From DASYKT01 sp963718105 (GTDB taxonomy: Bacteria > Acidobacteriota > Blastocatellia > Pyrinomonadales > Pyrinomonadaceae): 64,000 nucleotides of DNA. Positions 18,084-27,067 of the stretch are shown here, piece after piece; the stretch's first letter is position 1, and each line of letters starts with the position of its first letter. Both the position numbers and the translations under genes were made by a program. The notes under the pieces were generated by a model. It saw nothing but the letters and a program-made list of their open reading frames with translations. It was not told the DNA's origin and searched no databases. Where the stretch lies: assembly GCA_963718105.1 (NCBI GenBank), contig OY970352.1:2542001-2606000 (forward strand), written 5' to 3'.

Positions 18084-18768
18084 ATTTAGTCTGAGGTAGT
18101 TTGGTCTTAACCGTTCGATCCGGTTTTACCTTATAGATGATAATTCCCCTGGCAAAAATTCTCTGAGTGCCATGTTGAAAAGGCGTAAAGGTTGCCTTTC
18201 GCGCGGCGTTTTCACATGCGGAGCGTATTAGCGGATGTCCGGCAGCGGTATGCGCGGCTACTACTTTGCCTTCGAATACATCGACCAAAACGCGTACCTT
18301 TATTTCCGTTTCGGTTTTGATCCTTAAATGCCGGTTAATAACAGGCTTTGGTAAATTGAGAGCTTTGCCGTTTAAGATCCCGCCGTCGATACATTTTTTC
18401 TTTACGAAACCGTCAAAGTCATAAACTATGGGGCCTGTGACATAATAATTGATACTATAATTCATACCTGGAGGTGGAAACTTTGTCTCTTTTGCCGCTT
18501 TAACGGAAGCTTCGTGCAGAAGCACGTCACCCGAAATTGCTTTGGCTTCAACAACCTGGCCTGTCTCACCCCGGAACCTGGTTTCAACTTCCACTTTTCC
18601 ACCCACGCACAGATCTTCCGCGATCTTCGGATATTCGGGCTGTACCAGGTTTATTGCTATGTCGTTTAAAACCTTGGGTTTGCCGGTAGATCCGTCTTTT
18701 GTCTGAGCACTGCCCGCGACAAAAATTGAAACGATCAAACATAAAGCAATTGGAAATTTGCCTGACAT
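18082..18768 (-). CDS. Secreted protein with two TonB C-terminal-like domains
   Basis: A 228-aa exported protein with a signal peptide (1-21, ending GSAQT) and no N-terminal membrane anchor, unlike true TonB. Two segments match the TonB-C pattern of a Pro-Tyr/Pro entry, a V-x-V strand and a final F-x-P: ~35-100 (PEYPKIAEDLCVGGKVEVE ... KETKFPP) and ~135-210 (VRVLVDVFEGKVVAAH ... ARKATFTPF). Anchorless TonB-C proteins are frequent in Acidobacteria and their role is unknown. They might contact TonB-dependent receptors or other periplasmic partners. AGAGGTG precedes ATG 18768. Monocistronic, divergent from rluA. Confidence 0.75.
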   Translation of the reverse strand: MSGKFPIALCLIVSIFVAGSAQTKDGSTGKPKVLNDIAINLVQPEYPKIAEDLCVGGKVEVETRFRGETGQVVEAKAISGDVLLHEASVKAAKETKFPPPGMNYSINYYVTGPIVYDFDGFVKKKCIDGGILNGKALNLPKPVINRHLRIKTETEIKVRVLVDVFEGKVVAAHTAAGHPLIRSACENAARKATFTPFQHGTQRIFARGIIIYKVKPDRTVKTKLPQTK

Positions 18769-18847
18769 GAATACACCTCTGTTTATGATCGGAAAAACTT
18801 ATTTGATTAGACACCGTTTCCTCAGATTTGTTCCATGCGTATTGAAT

Positions 18848-18920
18848 CATTCGAAACAGATGAAAGCTGGTAGATGATAACTGACAGATTCCGGATCTCT
18901 CTATTATCTATTCCGAATGG
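18848..18920. repeat. Palindromic element, family C copy 1 (most diverged)
   Basis: An AT-rich imperfect palindrome bounded by CATTCGAA and TTCCGAATGG with TAGATGATAACTGACAG inside. It matches the copies at 53232-53312 and 60257-60344. It lies between the divergent TonB-domain and RluA genes. Confidence 0.7.
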
Positions 18921-18976
18921 TATATTTGGACAACTGTGCGCTCCCGCTATCGACCCGACTAAGATAAAATCCTTTT

Positions 18977-19846
18977 GTGCTGGAAAGATTCGAATTTCAG
19001 GTTGCCCTTGAGGACCATAAAAAACGGCTGGAAGATTTTCTGCTCGACCGGTTTCGCTCGCTCAGTAAAATGTATCTGCGCGAGGTGGTGAAAACTGAAA
19101 AATGCGAGGTCAACGGGAGGCTGGAAAATCGCGGCTACCGGCTCAAGGCGAATGATTTTGTCGAGATCGAGCTGGACACTGCCCGCGAGCATTCGATGAA
19201 GCCGCAGAATATTCCCTTCGAAATAATTTTTGAAGACGAAGAGCTTTTGGTGGTCAATAAAGCTTCGGGGATGCTCGTCCACCCGACGCACTGGGAAAAG
19301 AACGGCACTCTCTTAAACGCCATCACTTATCATTTAAATAGCGATAAAACAGATTTCATTCGCCCGGGTTTGGTCCACCGGCTGGATAAAGATACCTCAG
19401 GGCTGATCGTGATCGCCAAAACTTCGCGTGCCCACCGGATACTGGCCGATCATTTTCACCGGAAACTGGTCGAGAAACGCTACGCGGCTTTGGTTGGCGG
19501 GACCGTAAAAGAAGACGAAGGGACAATCGTTGCTCCCATCGGCCGCTTTGCCGAAGAAAAATTATGGAATATAAAGGCTGACGGGAAACCTGCCGAAACC
19601 CGCTTCCGCGTCGTCAAACGAAGCGAAGATCGGGCGCTGCTCGAATTAGAACCGGTCACCGGCAGAACCAATCAACTCCGAATTCACTGCGCCCATATCG
19701 GGCACCCGATCCTGGGAGATCACCGGTACAACGGGCGCGAATTCACTCGCCTTTGCCTGCACGCACAAAAGTTAAGTTTCTGGCATCCCAACGGAAACCA
19801 GTGGCTGGAGTTTGAAACCAAAATACCGGAAGAGCTTTGTCTCTAA
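18977..19846 (+). CDS. RluA-family rRNA/tRNA pseudouridine synthase
   Basis: It isomerises uridine to pseudouridine in structured RNA. A 289-aa protein with an N-terminal S4 RNA-binding region (~1-65, RSLSKMYLREVVKTEKCEVNG) and a catalytic domain (~80-285) with HRLDKDTSGLIV, in which Asp137 is the catalytic aspartate. Later motifs are KRYAALVGG and LLELEPVTGRTNQLRIH. The RluA/C/D subgroup and target site cannot be fixed from sequence. The start is a GTG with no strong Shine-Dalgarno, so the true start is uncertain. The last codons (LCL and the stop) lie in sequence shared with the flank of repeat family B, so the extreme C-terminus appears to be provided by a repeat. Confidence 0.92.
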   Translation: MLERFEFQVALEDHKKRLEDFLLDRFRSLSKMYLREVVKTEKCEVNGRLENRGYRLKANDFVEIELDTAREHSMKPQNIPFEIIFEDEELLVVNKASGMLVHPTHWEKNGTLLNAITYHLNSDKTDFIRPGLVHRLDKDTSGLIVIAKTSRAHRILADHFHRKLVEKRYAALVGGTVKEDEGTIVAPIGRFAEEKLWNIKADGKPAETRFRVVKRSEDRALLELEPVTGRTNQLRIHCAHIGHPILGDHRYNGREFTRLCLHAQKLSFWHPNGNQWLEFETKIPEELCL

Positions 19847-19891
19847 ACTCTCTTTTACTTATCAAAACGAGCCGATTTAATGGCTCCCAAA

Positions 19892-19994
19892 AGCGGGCGC
19901 AAGCAACCCTTCCAGACCTGAGAGTGTTCGACTTTGAAGTTTGAAATATAGATCTAAATAAATTTGCAGTCCGGAAGGGCCGCTTGCGCCCGCT
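19892..19994. repeat. Palindromic element, family B copy 1
   Basis: Arms 19892-19913 and 19973-19994 (core AGCGGGCGCAAGC ... GCTTGCGCCCGCT), with a 59-bp AT-rich centre. The flanks also match copy 2: a left flank of CTTTGTCTCT-like sequence inside the rluA 3' end, and a right flank CTTAAAA ... TGACGG. Confidence 0.88.
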
Positions 19995-20062
19995 CTTAAA
20001 AGTTATTGACGGACTTTAAAAGCAGGTCCCCTGGAAGTTTTTTTGCGGAGTAAAGCCGGATA

Positions 20063-20659
20063 TTAGGCCTTTGTTATCTCGACCCCTTCCTTAAGATCAT
20101 AAACACCGGGAAGGCGGATGGTAACGGTTTTTGTTTCCATCACCGGCACTCCCATAAAACTGCAGTGTCCGGTGCCTTCGATATCGCCGCTTTTTATCTT
20201 TCTGATCTTGCCGCCTTCTATTTCCAGCATTCCGGGTTTTATCAAAAAAGACGCTTCGAGTTTGACTGCCAGCGTGCCCAGGGCCTGTCCGAAAACGGTG
20301 ACTTCCATCGACGGTTCGTGCGATGTTTTTAGCGTGTGCTCGGTCAGTGAAACGAGCGATTTGGTGCCGGGCGGGTATTTTTCGGTGTCGCAATATTCGC
20401 GCAGCGATTTTTGTCTTTTCCAGGTTCCCGCCAGTACGTCTTTGGGAATATCTATCGCCAGTAATTCATTCAAATTTTTGATCAAAAGCTCGAATAATCC
20501 GTCATAGAATCCGGCCGGCAATTTTACGCCCGGGAGCTTTTCGCTCATCTTTTGCCTGACATCCTGAAAGGAGTCGCTTTTTTTGAGCGCGTCAGCCTTA
20601 GCGGTAGCTTCTTTTTCCAGATCAAAAGCACTGGCCATTGTAATAGGTTCATTTTCCAT
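20063..20659 (-). CDS. Hypothetical cytoplasmic-looking protein
   Basis: A 198-aa protein that I do not recognise. There is no signal peptide or membrane segment. The N-terminal third is helical and charged (DLEKEATAKADALKK); residues ~105-198 are beta-rich (EPSMEVTVFGQALGTLAVKLE, TVTIRLPGVYDL). AGGAG lies 9 nt before ATG 20659. It follows the Asn/Thr-rich membrane protein gene by 46 bp on the same strand and is the last gene of a four-gene minus-strand cluster (23178 to 20063), which suggests a joint envelope-linked function. Confidence 0.6.
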   Translation of the reverse strand: MENEPITMASAFDLEKEATAKADALKKSDSFQDVRQKMSEKLPGVKLPAGFYDGLFELLIKNLNELLAIDIPKDVLAGTWKRQKSLREYCDTEKYPPGTKSLVSLTEHTLKTSHEPSMEVTVFGQALGTLAVKLEASFLIKPGMLEIEGGKIRKIKSGDIEGTGHCSFMGVPVMETKTVTIRLPGVYDLKEGVEITKA

Positions 20660-20705
20660 AACTCACACTCCTACCGGGAATTTTTGAAAGTTCAAACAAT
20701 TCCGG

Positions 20706-21614
20706 CTAGCCTTCCGAAATGTAATGACTGCCCGGATCGAATTTAAACTTTAAGCTGATGCCGGTATCGAGAGAAGGAACGTCACCGCCCTCGATCTCCA
20801 ATTTTGGATCAGCATCCGGCCGCAGCCCGATACTTATCTCCGGAGCGGTAATTGCCGCCGCTGTTTGCGGCGCAGGGCCTCCGCCGCGCGACAGCGCATA
20901 GCGGATCCCCGCGAATGTAAAAATACCGATCGTTACCAGCGCCGCGATGATCAGAATGAGCAGATACGGCCATTGCCCCGGCGGGGGTGTGTCGCTGCCC
21001 GCGATCGTGCCCGATCCGATGTTTGTGTTCGTGTTTATGTTGTTTGCCGGCGCGGCGATGTTCGTATTGCTATTACCGTTGCTGCTGCTATTGGCGGGAG
21101 TTGGCACATTCGCATTGTTATTAGGCAAAGAGTTATTTACCGCGTTATTCGTCGCGTTATTTGTCGCCGAGCCCGTTCCGGAATTGTCGGCGGAATTATT
21201 GCCGGCGGCGTTGTTAGATCCGGAAGTGTTTTTATTACCGTTCCCCGTATTCGCCGGCCTGGTATTCGTGTTTTTATTTGTTTGGCCGGGGGACGTGTTC
21301 GTATTGTTAGGCCTGTTGTCGGGCTGCCTGGGATCGTTTTGCCTGTTGTCAGGCTGCTTTGGCCTGTTGGCCCGGTTCGCCAGTTGTTCCAACAATTTTT
21401 TTAACGCCTCCTGCACAGCGCTGTTGCCGGACCTGTTGTTTTCAGGTGTTCTCTGTGTCTGGGCGGGAAGCTGTGAGGCAAAACTCAAAGCCATAAGCAA
21501 AATAAACGCTGCTTTGGCTAAAAACCAAAACCCGTTCTTTTTACGCTTCGAGCGATCGGCCGCCAAAACGGCTTCACGTTCCTTCAAGGCTTTATATAAA
21601 TAATTAGATCCCAT
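20706..21614 (-). CDS. Membrane protein with long Asn/Thr/Gly-rich low-complexity region
   Basis: A 302-aa protein of unknown function. Residues ~28-50 are a hydrophobic segment (WFLAKAAFILLMALSFASQL), either a signal peptide or an anchor. Residues ~58-205 are extremely rich in Asn, Thr, Gly, Ser and Pro (runs such as NKNTSGSNNAAGNNSADN), presumably disordered. A second membrane segment follows at ~215-240 (LLILIIAALVTIGIFTFAG), then a ~60-residue acidic tail with FKFDPGSHYISEG. Low complexity makes homology calls unreliable. Second to last gene of the minus cluster. Confidence 0.6.
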   Translation of the reverse strand: MGSNYLYKALKEREAVLAADRSKRKKNGFWFLAKAAFILLMALSFASQLPAQTQRTPENNRSGNSAVQEALKKLLEQLANRANRPKQPDNRQNDPRQPDNRPNNTNTSPGQTNKNTNTRPANTGNGNKNTSGSNNAAGNNSADNSGTGSATNNATNNAVNNSLPNNNANVPTPANSSSNGNSNTNIAAPANNINTNTNIGSGTIAGSDTPPPGQWPYLLILIIAALVTIGIFTFAGIRYALSRGGGPAPQTAAAITAPEISIGLRPDADPKLEIEGGDVPSLDTGISLKFKFDPGSHYISEG

Positions 21615-21682
21615 TCTAAAATTAATGAGAAAAGAGACGGATATGTTACAAAACGCTGCGACGGTATACCTTGCCGGCCGCT

Positions 21683-22615
21683 TTATTTTATCTCTATCGT
21701 CAGGGTGAGCGGCGACGGTTTCTCCGCGTTATTTTGCACCTGTATCACATACTTGCCGTTTTCCTTGAGCCGGGCGCTAAAGCCACCCGTCCCTTCGGTC
21801 ACGTTGGCGTCGCCTTCGGTCAGGGCGACAGTTACGTTGTCGGTATTGACAGACACGGTAAGGGTTTGGCCGGCACGGGCGCCCAGCGAATAACGCTTGA
21901 CGTCGTCGACCGTGACATTGATCGTCGTTTTCGAAGTTCCCCTGGCAAAGCTGACCTTTTCCTCAGGGTATAACTCTTTCCTGACCTCCGCGCCGGAAGT
22001 CTGCAGTTCCTTGCCGTTCCACTTGTATTTGGTCGTGATAGAAAATTCCGGGCAGCAAGCCCCGCCCGCTTCACCGACGTCATTTCTTTCCACTACCAGC
22101 AGGCCGTTTTCCACTTTAGCGCTGCGCAATCCGCCGTAGGCACGGTCACCGCCTTCAAAACGGGCCATCAGCGCCGGTTTGCCGGCCTTTAGTGTATAAA
22201 CAAATCCTTCGGTGAATTGGCCCGTTCCACCCGTGTTGCAATTGGTCAGGATAATTGCTTCTTCTTTGTTATCGGCATCGACGTCGCCATAAGAAATATC
22301 GAAGACGTTAAAATAGAAACGGTCGGTGTAATCATCTTCCTTGGTTTCCTTGGAATACTCGCCGTTCCTGACGGTGACCTTAGCCGGCTCTTCGCCCGCG
22401 CAAAACGGATCGTAAGTAAAATTTTTGAAGTCGATCTTTCTGATGGACCTATCGATGTCGCCTTTACCCGTGGCGCCGTCGCCCGGTATGGTCGCCGCCG
22501 AATTTTCCACCTTCGCTGCGTCGGAGTTCGTGTCGCTTTTTATTCCTGCCGAACAGGAACTGACATTCGCCGCGCAGATCGCTGCTAAAAACATCGGAAG
22601 CCAATAATTTCTCAT
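21683..22615 (-). CDS. Putative lipoprotein of unknown function
   Basis: A 310-aa protein. The start is ATG 22615 (MRNYWLPMFLAA) because GGAGAAAAA sits just upstream; a reading from 22636 would bury it. The signal ends in a lipobox-like VSSC, so it is probably lipid-anchored. The central part (~100-200) reads like an FG-GAP/VCBS-free secreted domain with GDVDADNKEEAIILTNC. The last ~85 residues form a beta domain of the pre-peptidase type (KRYSLGARAGQTLTVSVNTD ... KYVIQVQNN). It starts 17 bp after the stop of the 22633 gene, so the two are co-transcribed. Confidence 0.65.
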   Translation of the reverse strand: MRNYWLPMFLAAICAANVSSCSAGIKSDTNSDAAKVENSAATIPGDGATGKGDIDRSIRKIDFKNFTYDPFCAGEEPAKVTVRNGEYSKETKEDDYTDRFYFNVFDISYGDVDADNKEEAIILTNCNTGGTGQFTEGFVYTLKAGKPALMARFEGGDRAYGGLRSAKVENGLLVVERNDVGEAGGACCPEFSITTKYKWNGKELQTSGAEVRKELYPEEKVSFARGTSKTTINVTVDDVKRYSLGARAGQTLTVSVNTDNVTVALTEGDANVTEGTGGFSARLKENGKYVIQVQNNAEKPSPLTLTIEIK

Positions 22616-22632
22616 TTTTTCTCCAACTATAT

Positions 22633-23178
22633 TCATTTGCCGGTGCCGCCACTTGTACTAACTGCCGCAATTATTTCCTGTGACATTTCCGGCGGCAGTT
22701 TCATGACCTCCGAGATGGGGACATTGTATTGCTTGCTCCAGACACGAGAATTTTTCTCAATTTCGATCAGCTCGGCTTTGATCGTTAAATTGTCACCCTC
22801 GCGCATCACTTTTCCGGTCACGACCATCCAGGCTTTGAGGGCCTTTCCCGCCCGGCCCGGATCCTCGTTTTTTCCTTTATAGCGAATGACATCGTTACGA
22901 GGAACGATCTTTAAGGCAGAGTTTTGCGCAATTTCATTTAACAGGCTTTCGCTCAGCTTATCGGCGATACTTCCCGCGTACCCGTCCTGATTCGCATTTT
23001 CAAAAGGCAGGACGGCGATCGTATTCGGCGCGGTGCTTCCGGAAAAGATCATGTTGCGCCACTCGGAAAAAATAATACCGCCCACGACAAAAACGCTCAG
23101 CACCAGAACCACAGTTACGGTCTGCCATTTGTTCGTTTTTTTCGCCGCCGCTTTTTCTTCCGATCCGGTATCGCTCAT
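22633..23178 (-). CDS. Membrane-anchored protein with TolB-N/FlgO-like domain
   Basis: A 181-aa protein. I place the start at ATG 23178 (MSDTGSEEKAAAKK), which gives a short cytoplasmic tail, one membrane helix (~20-42, VTVVLVLSVFVVGGIIF) and an exported domain. That domain (APNTIAVLPFENANQDGYAG ... ADKLSESLLNEIAQ ... WMVVTGKVMREGDNLTIKAE) matches the module found C-terminal to the membrane segment in CadC-like acidobacterial regulators, including the one at 24951-26861 here. This copy lacks a DNA-binding domain and TPRs. First gene of the four-gene minus cluster; function unknown. Confidence 0.65.
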   Translation of the reverse strand: MSDTGSEEKAAAKKTNKWQTVTVVLVLSVFVVGGIIFSEWRNMIFSGSTAPNTIAVLPFENANQDGYAGSIADKLSESLLNEIAQNSALKIVPRNDVIRYKGKNEDPGRAGKALKAWMVVTGKVMREGDNLTIKAELIEIEKNSRVWSKQYNVPISEVMKLPPEMSQEIIAAVSTSGGTGK

Positions 23179-23236
23179 AAAAATACTTTGAAAGTATAGT
23201 TCAGCTTGCTTCCGCGATAAAGTCAATAACTGCACT

Positions 23237-23346
23237 GTAGCGCCGCCGTCCCGGCGGCTGTCCTGAAGGCGTCTCGCCTTCAGTTATTCGCGTGGGCGGG
23301 ACGCCCACACGACTGCCCCAGCCTTTAGAAGCAACGCTGGCGCTAC
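23237..23346. repeat. Palindromic element, family D copy 2
   Basis: Bounded by GTAGCGCC and GGCGCTAC. Internal hairpins include GCCG-tcc-CGGC, CTGAAGGCG-tct-CGCCTTCAG and GTGGGCG-gga-CGCCCAC. It lies between the divergent gene at 22633 and the SGNH hydrolase. Confidence 0.85.
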
Positions 23347-23421
23347 CGGGCAGCGGCACAGCTTGTAAGTTTATTTTGCATTCGCTAAAGTACTTTCGGC
23401 TGGCGGCGAAGTTAATTTTTT

Positions 23422-24717
23422 ATGGCAACTGTTCTGTCCCGGAAAAAAAGGATAATTTTCAAGCTTGTACTGTTGTTGACCGGTACGATCTTTGGCTTGC
23501 TGATCGCGGAGGTAGCCTTAAGAGCGGCCGGTTATAGCTCGCCGGTTTTTTACAGCGTCGATGAAAGCCGCGGATACGCCTTGTCGCCCAATATGCAGGG
23601 CTGGTACCGCAAGGAAGGCGAGACCTATATCTCCATCAACAGCGATGGCTTGCGCGATAACGAGCATCAAATTCAAAAACCCTCCGGCACCGTCAGGATA
23701 GCGGTCATCGGCGATTCGTATTCCGAGGCGCTGCAGGTCAACATTAACGAAACGTTCTGGAAAATAATGCAGGAGAAATTGAGTGCCTGCGGCGCTTTCG
23801 CCGATAAATTTGGCGGCAAGAAGATCGAGGTGATCAACTTCGGCGTTTCCGGTTACGGCACCGCGCAGGAATTTCTGACGCTGAAGGAAAAAGTATGGAA
23901 ATATTCGCCCGATATCGTGCTGCTGGCGATCACCACCAACAACGACATCACCGACAATTACCGCGCGTTCAAACGCACCGAGATACCCTACTATATTTAT
24001 CGCGATAACGAACTGGTGCTCGACGATTCGTTTCGCAGCTCAGCCAAGTTCAAATTCGACAATTCGTTTTTGGCACGGACCGGAGGCTGGCTGCGGGATA
24101 ATCTGCGCGTTGTCCAGGGAATTCAGGACGGCCAGACCGCTCTGAAATACTGGTTCGATCAGTGGAAGAAAAAGCCTGCCCCCCAGACTGCCGCGCCCGG
24201 CGAATCACCGGCATCCACCGTGCCCGCGGGTAATGAACCCCCGAAAGCCGCACCTCCGCAAACCCCGGCCGCCAAACCGCCAACCGGAGACGTCGGCATC
24301 GACAATCAGATCTACCGCCTGCCCAAAGACGAGCAGTGGAATGAAGCCTGGCGCGTTACCGAGGGATTGATCCTGAAGATGAACGAGGAAGTACGGGCGC
24401 ACGACGCGAAATTCGTCGTGGCGACCCTCAGCAACGGCGCGCAGGTTTTGCCCGATCCTAAGGCGCGCGCGGACCAGTTGGCTTATCTCGGCGTGGAAGA
24501 TATTTTCTACCCCGATAACCGGATTAAAAATTTCGCGGAAAAAAACTCGATACCGGTAGTTACTCTCGCGCCGGAGCTGCAAAAATACGCCGAGCAAAAT
24601 CATATCTTTCTGCACGGCTTTGAAAAAAATCTGGGTTTTGGGCACTGGAACCAGGCAGGACATCGTATGGGGGGAGAACTGCTTGGTAAGCATTTTTGCA
24701 GTGAGGTCATGAAATAG
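23422..24717 (+). CDS. Membrane-anchored SGNH/GDSL-type hydrolase-like protein
   Basis: A 431-aa protein with an N-terminal membrane anchor (~10-33) and a periplasmic SGNH domain. Block I is VIGDSYSE with the candidate nucleophile Ser99. NFGVSGYGTAQEF gives the Gly block, AITTNNDITDN the Asn block, and FGHWNQAGH near the C-terminus supplies the candidate His in place of the usual DxxH. A Pro/Ala-rich linker (~255-295) splits the domain. The catalytic Asp is therefore uncertain. Family members de-acylate or acylate polysaccharides and lipids; the substrate is unknown. Not in an obvious operon. Confidence 0.75.
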   Translation: MATVLSRKKRIIFKLVLLLTGTIFGLLIAEVALRAAGYSSPVFYSVDESRGYALSPNMQGWYRKEGETYISINSDGLRDNEHQIQKPSGTVRIAVIGDSYSEALQVNINETFWKIMQEKLSACGAFADKFGGKKIEVINFGVSGYGTAQEFLTLKEKVWKYSPDIVLLAITTNNDITDNYRAFKRTEIPYYIYRDNELVLDDSFRSSAKFKFDNSFLARTGGWLRDNLRVVQGIQDGQTALKYWFDQWKKKPAPQTAAPGESPASTVPAGNEPPKAAPPQTPAAKPPTGDVGIDNQIYRLPKDEQWNEAWRVTEGLILKMNEEVRAHDAKFVVATLSNGAQVLPDPKARADQLAYLGVEDIFYPDNRIKNFAEKNSIPVVTLAPELQKYAEQNHIFLHGFEKNLGFGHWNQAGHRMGGELLGKHFCSEVMK

Positions 24718-24772
24718 GCTTTGTCTCTGAAGTCTTTTTTCCTATCAAACAAGCTAATCGATAGCTTATCGG

Positions 24773-24876
24773 AGCGGGCGCAAGCGGCCCTTCCTGACTG
24801 CAAATTTACTTAGATTCTATATTTCACCTTCCAAGCCAACCACCTCTCAGGTCGGGAAGGGTTGCTTGCGCCCGCT
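24773..24876. repeat. Palindromic element, family B copy 2
   Basis: Arms 24773-24794 and 24855-24876, same core as copy 1. The left flank (GGCTTTGTCTCTGAAGTC) and right flank (CTCTTAAAA...TGACGGGAC) are also shared with copy 1, so the mobile or duplicated unit is longer than the palindrome. Confidence 0.88.
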
Positions 24877-24950
24877 CTTAAAATGATACTGACGGGACAT
24901 CGAAAGGCGGGCGAGATACTGGGTGAAAGATTCTGCCGCATCCCGATCTC

Positions 24951-26861
24951 TCAGGGCTTCAAGCCGATCCGGTTCAATAATTCACCGTAACGAGGATCAT
25001 CACGCAATTTGTCGAGCGTTGGTTCGACCTTGAATTGCAGGATCGCAGGGGTACGCTCGTCAATCATTTTGTTCAGCCAAAAGAATGCCTCGTCTTTTTC
25101 TCCCAGTTGAGTATGAAGATAAGCGCGGCTTGATGACGATGTGATTCCCCTTGCGGCCTCGATCTCTACCACCCTCTTAAGCCGATTTCGCAGAACCCCT
25201 TCCCACCCGGCTTCTTTAAAGACCGATCTGATCTCTTCGGCCCTTTCCGGTTTTACATTGTTCCACTTGATGAAAACTTCGAGCGCATCGGTGTACATTT
25301 GTTTTTGCTCATAGGCATCAAAAAGCACGTTGGAAAGGCTTCTGTCGTCCGGTTCTAAAGCGCTGATGTTCAGAGTTTGCTGAATAGCCTTGTCGTATTG
25401 TCTTGAATAGTAATAAAGCCTCCCCTTGCCCGCATTGATCGTCAGCGAACTGGGGTCGAGTTCCTGCGCCTTTTCCATTTCGGCCTCAGCCTCGTCAAAA
25501 CGCCCGTTCGACATCAAAAACCAGCCATAAGCCTGGTGGATCCACGCAATGTTCGGATCCAGCTCTACCGCGGCCTTAAATTCTTTTTCCGCGGCCTCCC
25601 AGTCATATTCATATTGATACTTTAATTCGGCGAGCGCATTGTGCGCCTGTGCCAAAGAGCTGTCGATCTCCAGCGCTTTGACGATATTGGGCCTTGCTTT
25701 TTCGGCCGCCTCCGTCATGGATATTCTCCGGTGGCCGCTTTGCATAATATAAGCATCCGCCATACCTATGTAGGCCAGCGCAAAGTTCGGATCTTTTTGG
25801 GTTGCCTGCTGGTAGTAACCTAAACTTTCCTCTATCCAATTTTCACGCCTTCTATTCCAAATGAGCTGGCCGCGCAAATACAATTGATAGGCCTCGGCAT
25901 CTTCCGTCAGGTGTTTTGTCAACTGCTCTTTTTCCTGCCCGCTCAATTGCAGTGTCAGGGCCTTGCTTATCCGTTCCGCGATAGAATCCTGCACTTTAAA
26001 GATACCGGTAAAGTTTTCGTCGAATTGCTCTGACCAGAGAGTGCTGCCGGTCGCGACATCCATTAGCCGCACAGTTACCCTGACCCGATCGCCGTCCTTT
26101 TGAATACTGCCATCCAGTACGGTCTCCGCCTTTACTTCTTTACCGGCAGCGATCGGGTCCTGCTGCAGATCGGTGTATTTGCGGACGGCGGTCATCGGCC
26201 TGACGCCCAGTTCCTTGAGACTACTCAGCCGGGTTATAAGAGTTTCCGCCATTCCCATTTCGAGCGATTCATCCCGGCTGTCGGCGTTGAGCGGCTTGAA
26301 CGGAAGGACCGCGATCGAACGGATCGGCGGTAAAGGAGTTTTTGCTGGCACCTGACGAAAAAGCAGGTAGCCGGCCATCAAAACGATCGCTATCCCGCCG
26401 ATGGCCAATAAGACCGAGACGATTCCCCGTTTCTTTTTTACAGACAGTTCTGTTATTTGCCCCTCTTCGACAGGCGTTTCTTCTTTAATGTCTGCTGTAC
26501 TCGGGCCGGTCGGATTTTCGCCGGTATCGTCTTTTACTTCAGCGATAAAGCGATAGCCTCGTTTTGGAATGGTTTCAATGTACCGTGGTTGATCGGCGGA
26601 ATCGCCAAGCGCGTGGCGGATCTCCTTGATGATCTTCGTCAGCGCATTGTCGCCCACAAAAGTGCCGCGCCAGATATTGCTGAACAACTCGTGTTTTTCA
26701 ACCACACGGCCGTGATTTTTAAGCAAAAAAGCCAGCACATCAAAGCCTTTGGGCGTCAGGCTGACATTTTGCCCGTTTTTCCGCACGCAAAAATTTTCAA
26801 CGTCGACCGAAACGTCATCAAAGCAATATATATTGTGGTTGCCTGGCGCCGTTAAACTCAT
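24951..26861 (-). CDS. CadC-like winged-helix membrane regulator with TolB-N-like and TPR domains
   Basis: A 636-aa ToxR/CadC-style regulator. ATG 26861 is preferred over an upstream in-frame TTG. Domains: OmpR-type winged helix (~10-105; CVRKNGQNVSLTPKGFDVL and RHALGDSADQPRYIETIPKR), one membrane helix (~148-170), a TolB-N/FlgO-like domain (~185-300, RSIAVLPFKPL ... LWSEQFDENF), and TPRs (~325-600). The DNA-binding domain should be cytoplasmic and the TPR part periplasmic, letting an envelope signal reach DNA without phosphorelay. It is divergent from a secreted TPR gene. Two copies of GTCATTACA in the shared 206-bp region are plausible sites for it. Confidence 0.85.
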   Translation of the reverse strand: MSLTAPGNHNIYCFDDVSVDVENFCVRKNGQNVSLTPKGFDVLAFLLKNHGRVVEKHELFSNIWRGTFVGDNALTKIIKEIRHALGDSADQPRYIETIPKRGYRFIAEVKDDTGENPTGPSTADIKEETPVEEGQITELSVKKKRGIVSVLLAIGGIAIVLMAGYLLFRQVPAKTPLPPIRSIAVLPFKPLNADSRDESLEMGMAETLITRLSSLKELGVRPMTAVRKYTDLQQDPIAAGKEVKAETVLDGSIQKDGDRVRVTVRLMDVATGSTLWSEQFDENFTGIFKVQDSIAERISKALTLQLSGQEKEQLTKHLTEDAEAYQLYLRGQLIWNRRRENWIEESLGYYQQATQKDPNFALAYIGMADAYIMQSGHRRISMTEAAEKARPNIVKALEIDSSLAQAHNALAELKYQYEYDWEAAEKEFKAAVELDPNIAWIHQAYGWFLMSNGRFDEAEAEMEKAQELDPSSLTINAGKGRLYYYSRQYDKAIQQTLNISALEPDDRSLSNVLFDAYEQKQMYTDALEVFIKWNNVKPERAEEIRSVFKEAGWEGVLRNRLKRVVEIEAARGITSSSSRAYLHTQLGEKDEAFFWLNKMIDERTPAILQFKVEPTLDKLRDDPRYGELLNRIGLKP

Positions 26862-26969
26862 CAAAGAGGCAGTACTTCCTTAAAATGAAAATTTCTTTCT
26901 ACTTAGAATAACACCGTCAATTTCGATTTTGTGGCAGCTAACCGTCCCGATCTCCATCAAATTTGCAAA

Positions 26970-27011
26970 GTCATTACAACGTCACCCTAACATCATAAAG
27001 ACGTCATTACA
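26970..27011. promoter_or_regulatory. Candidate operator: two direct GTCATTACA repeats
   Basis: GTCATTACA at 26970-26978 and 27003-27011, 33 bp apart (about three helical turns), in the region between the divergent regulator and TPR genes. Winged-helix OmpR-type domains typically bind direct repeats on one face of the helix. Assignment to the regulator is inferred from position. Confidence 0.45.
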
Positions 27012-27067
27012 TTAAGCACGTTAAGAAGTAAGTTTAGCTGTCAGGTAATAAAACCAAGGAGTGTTCT

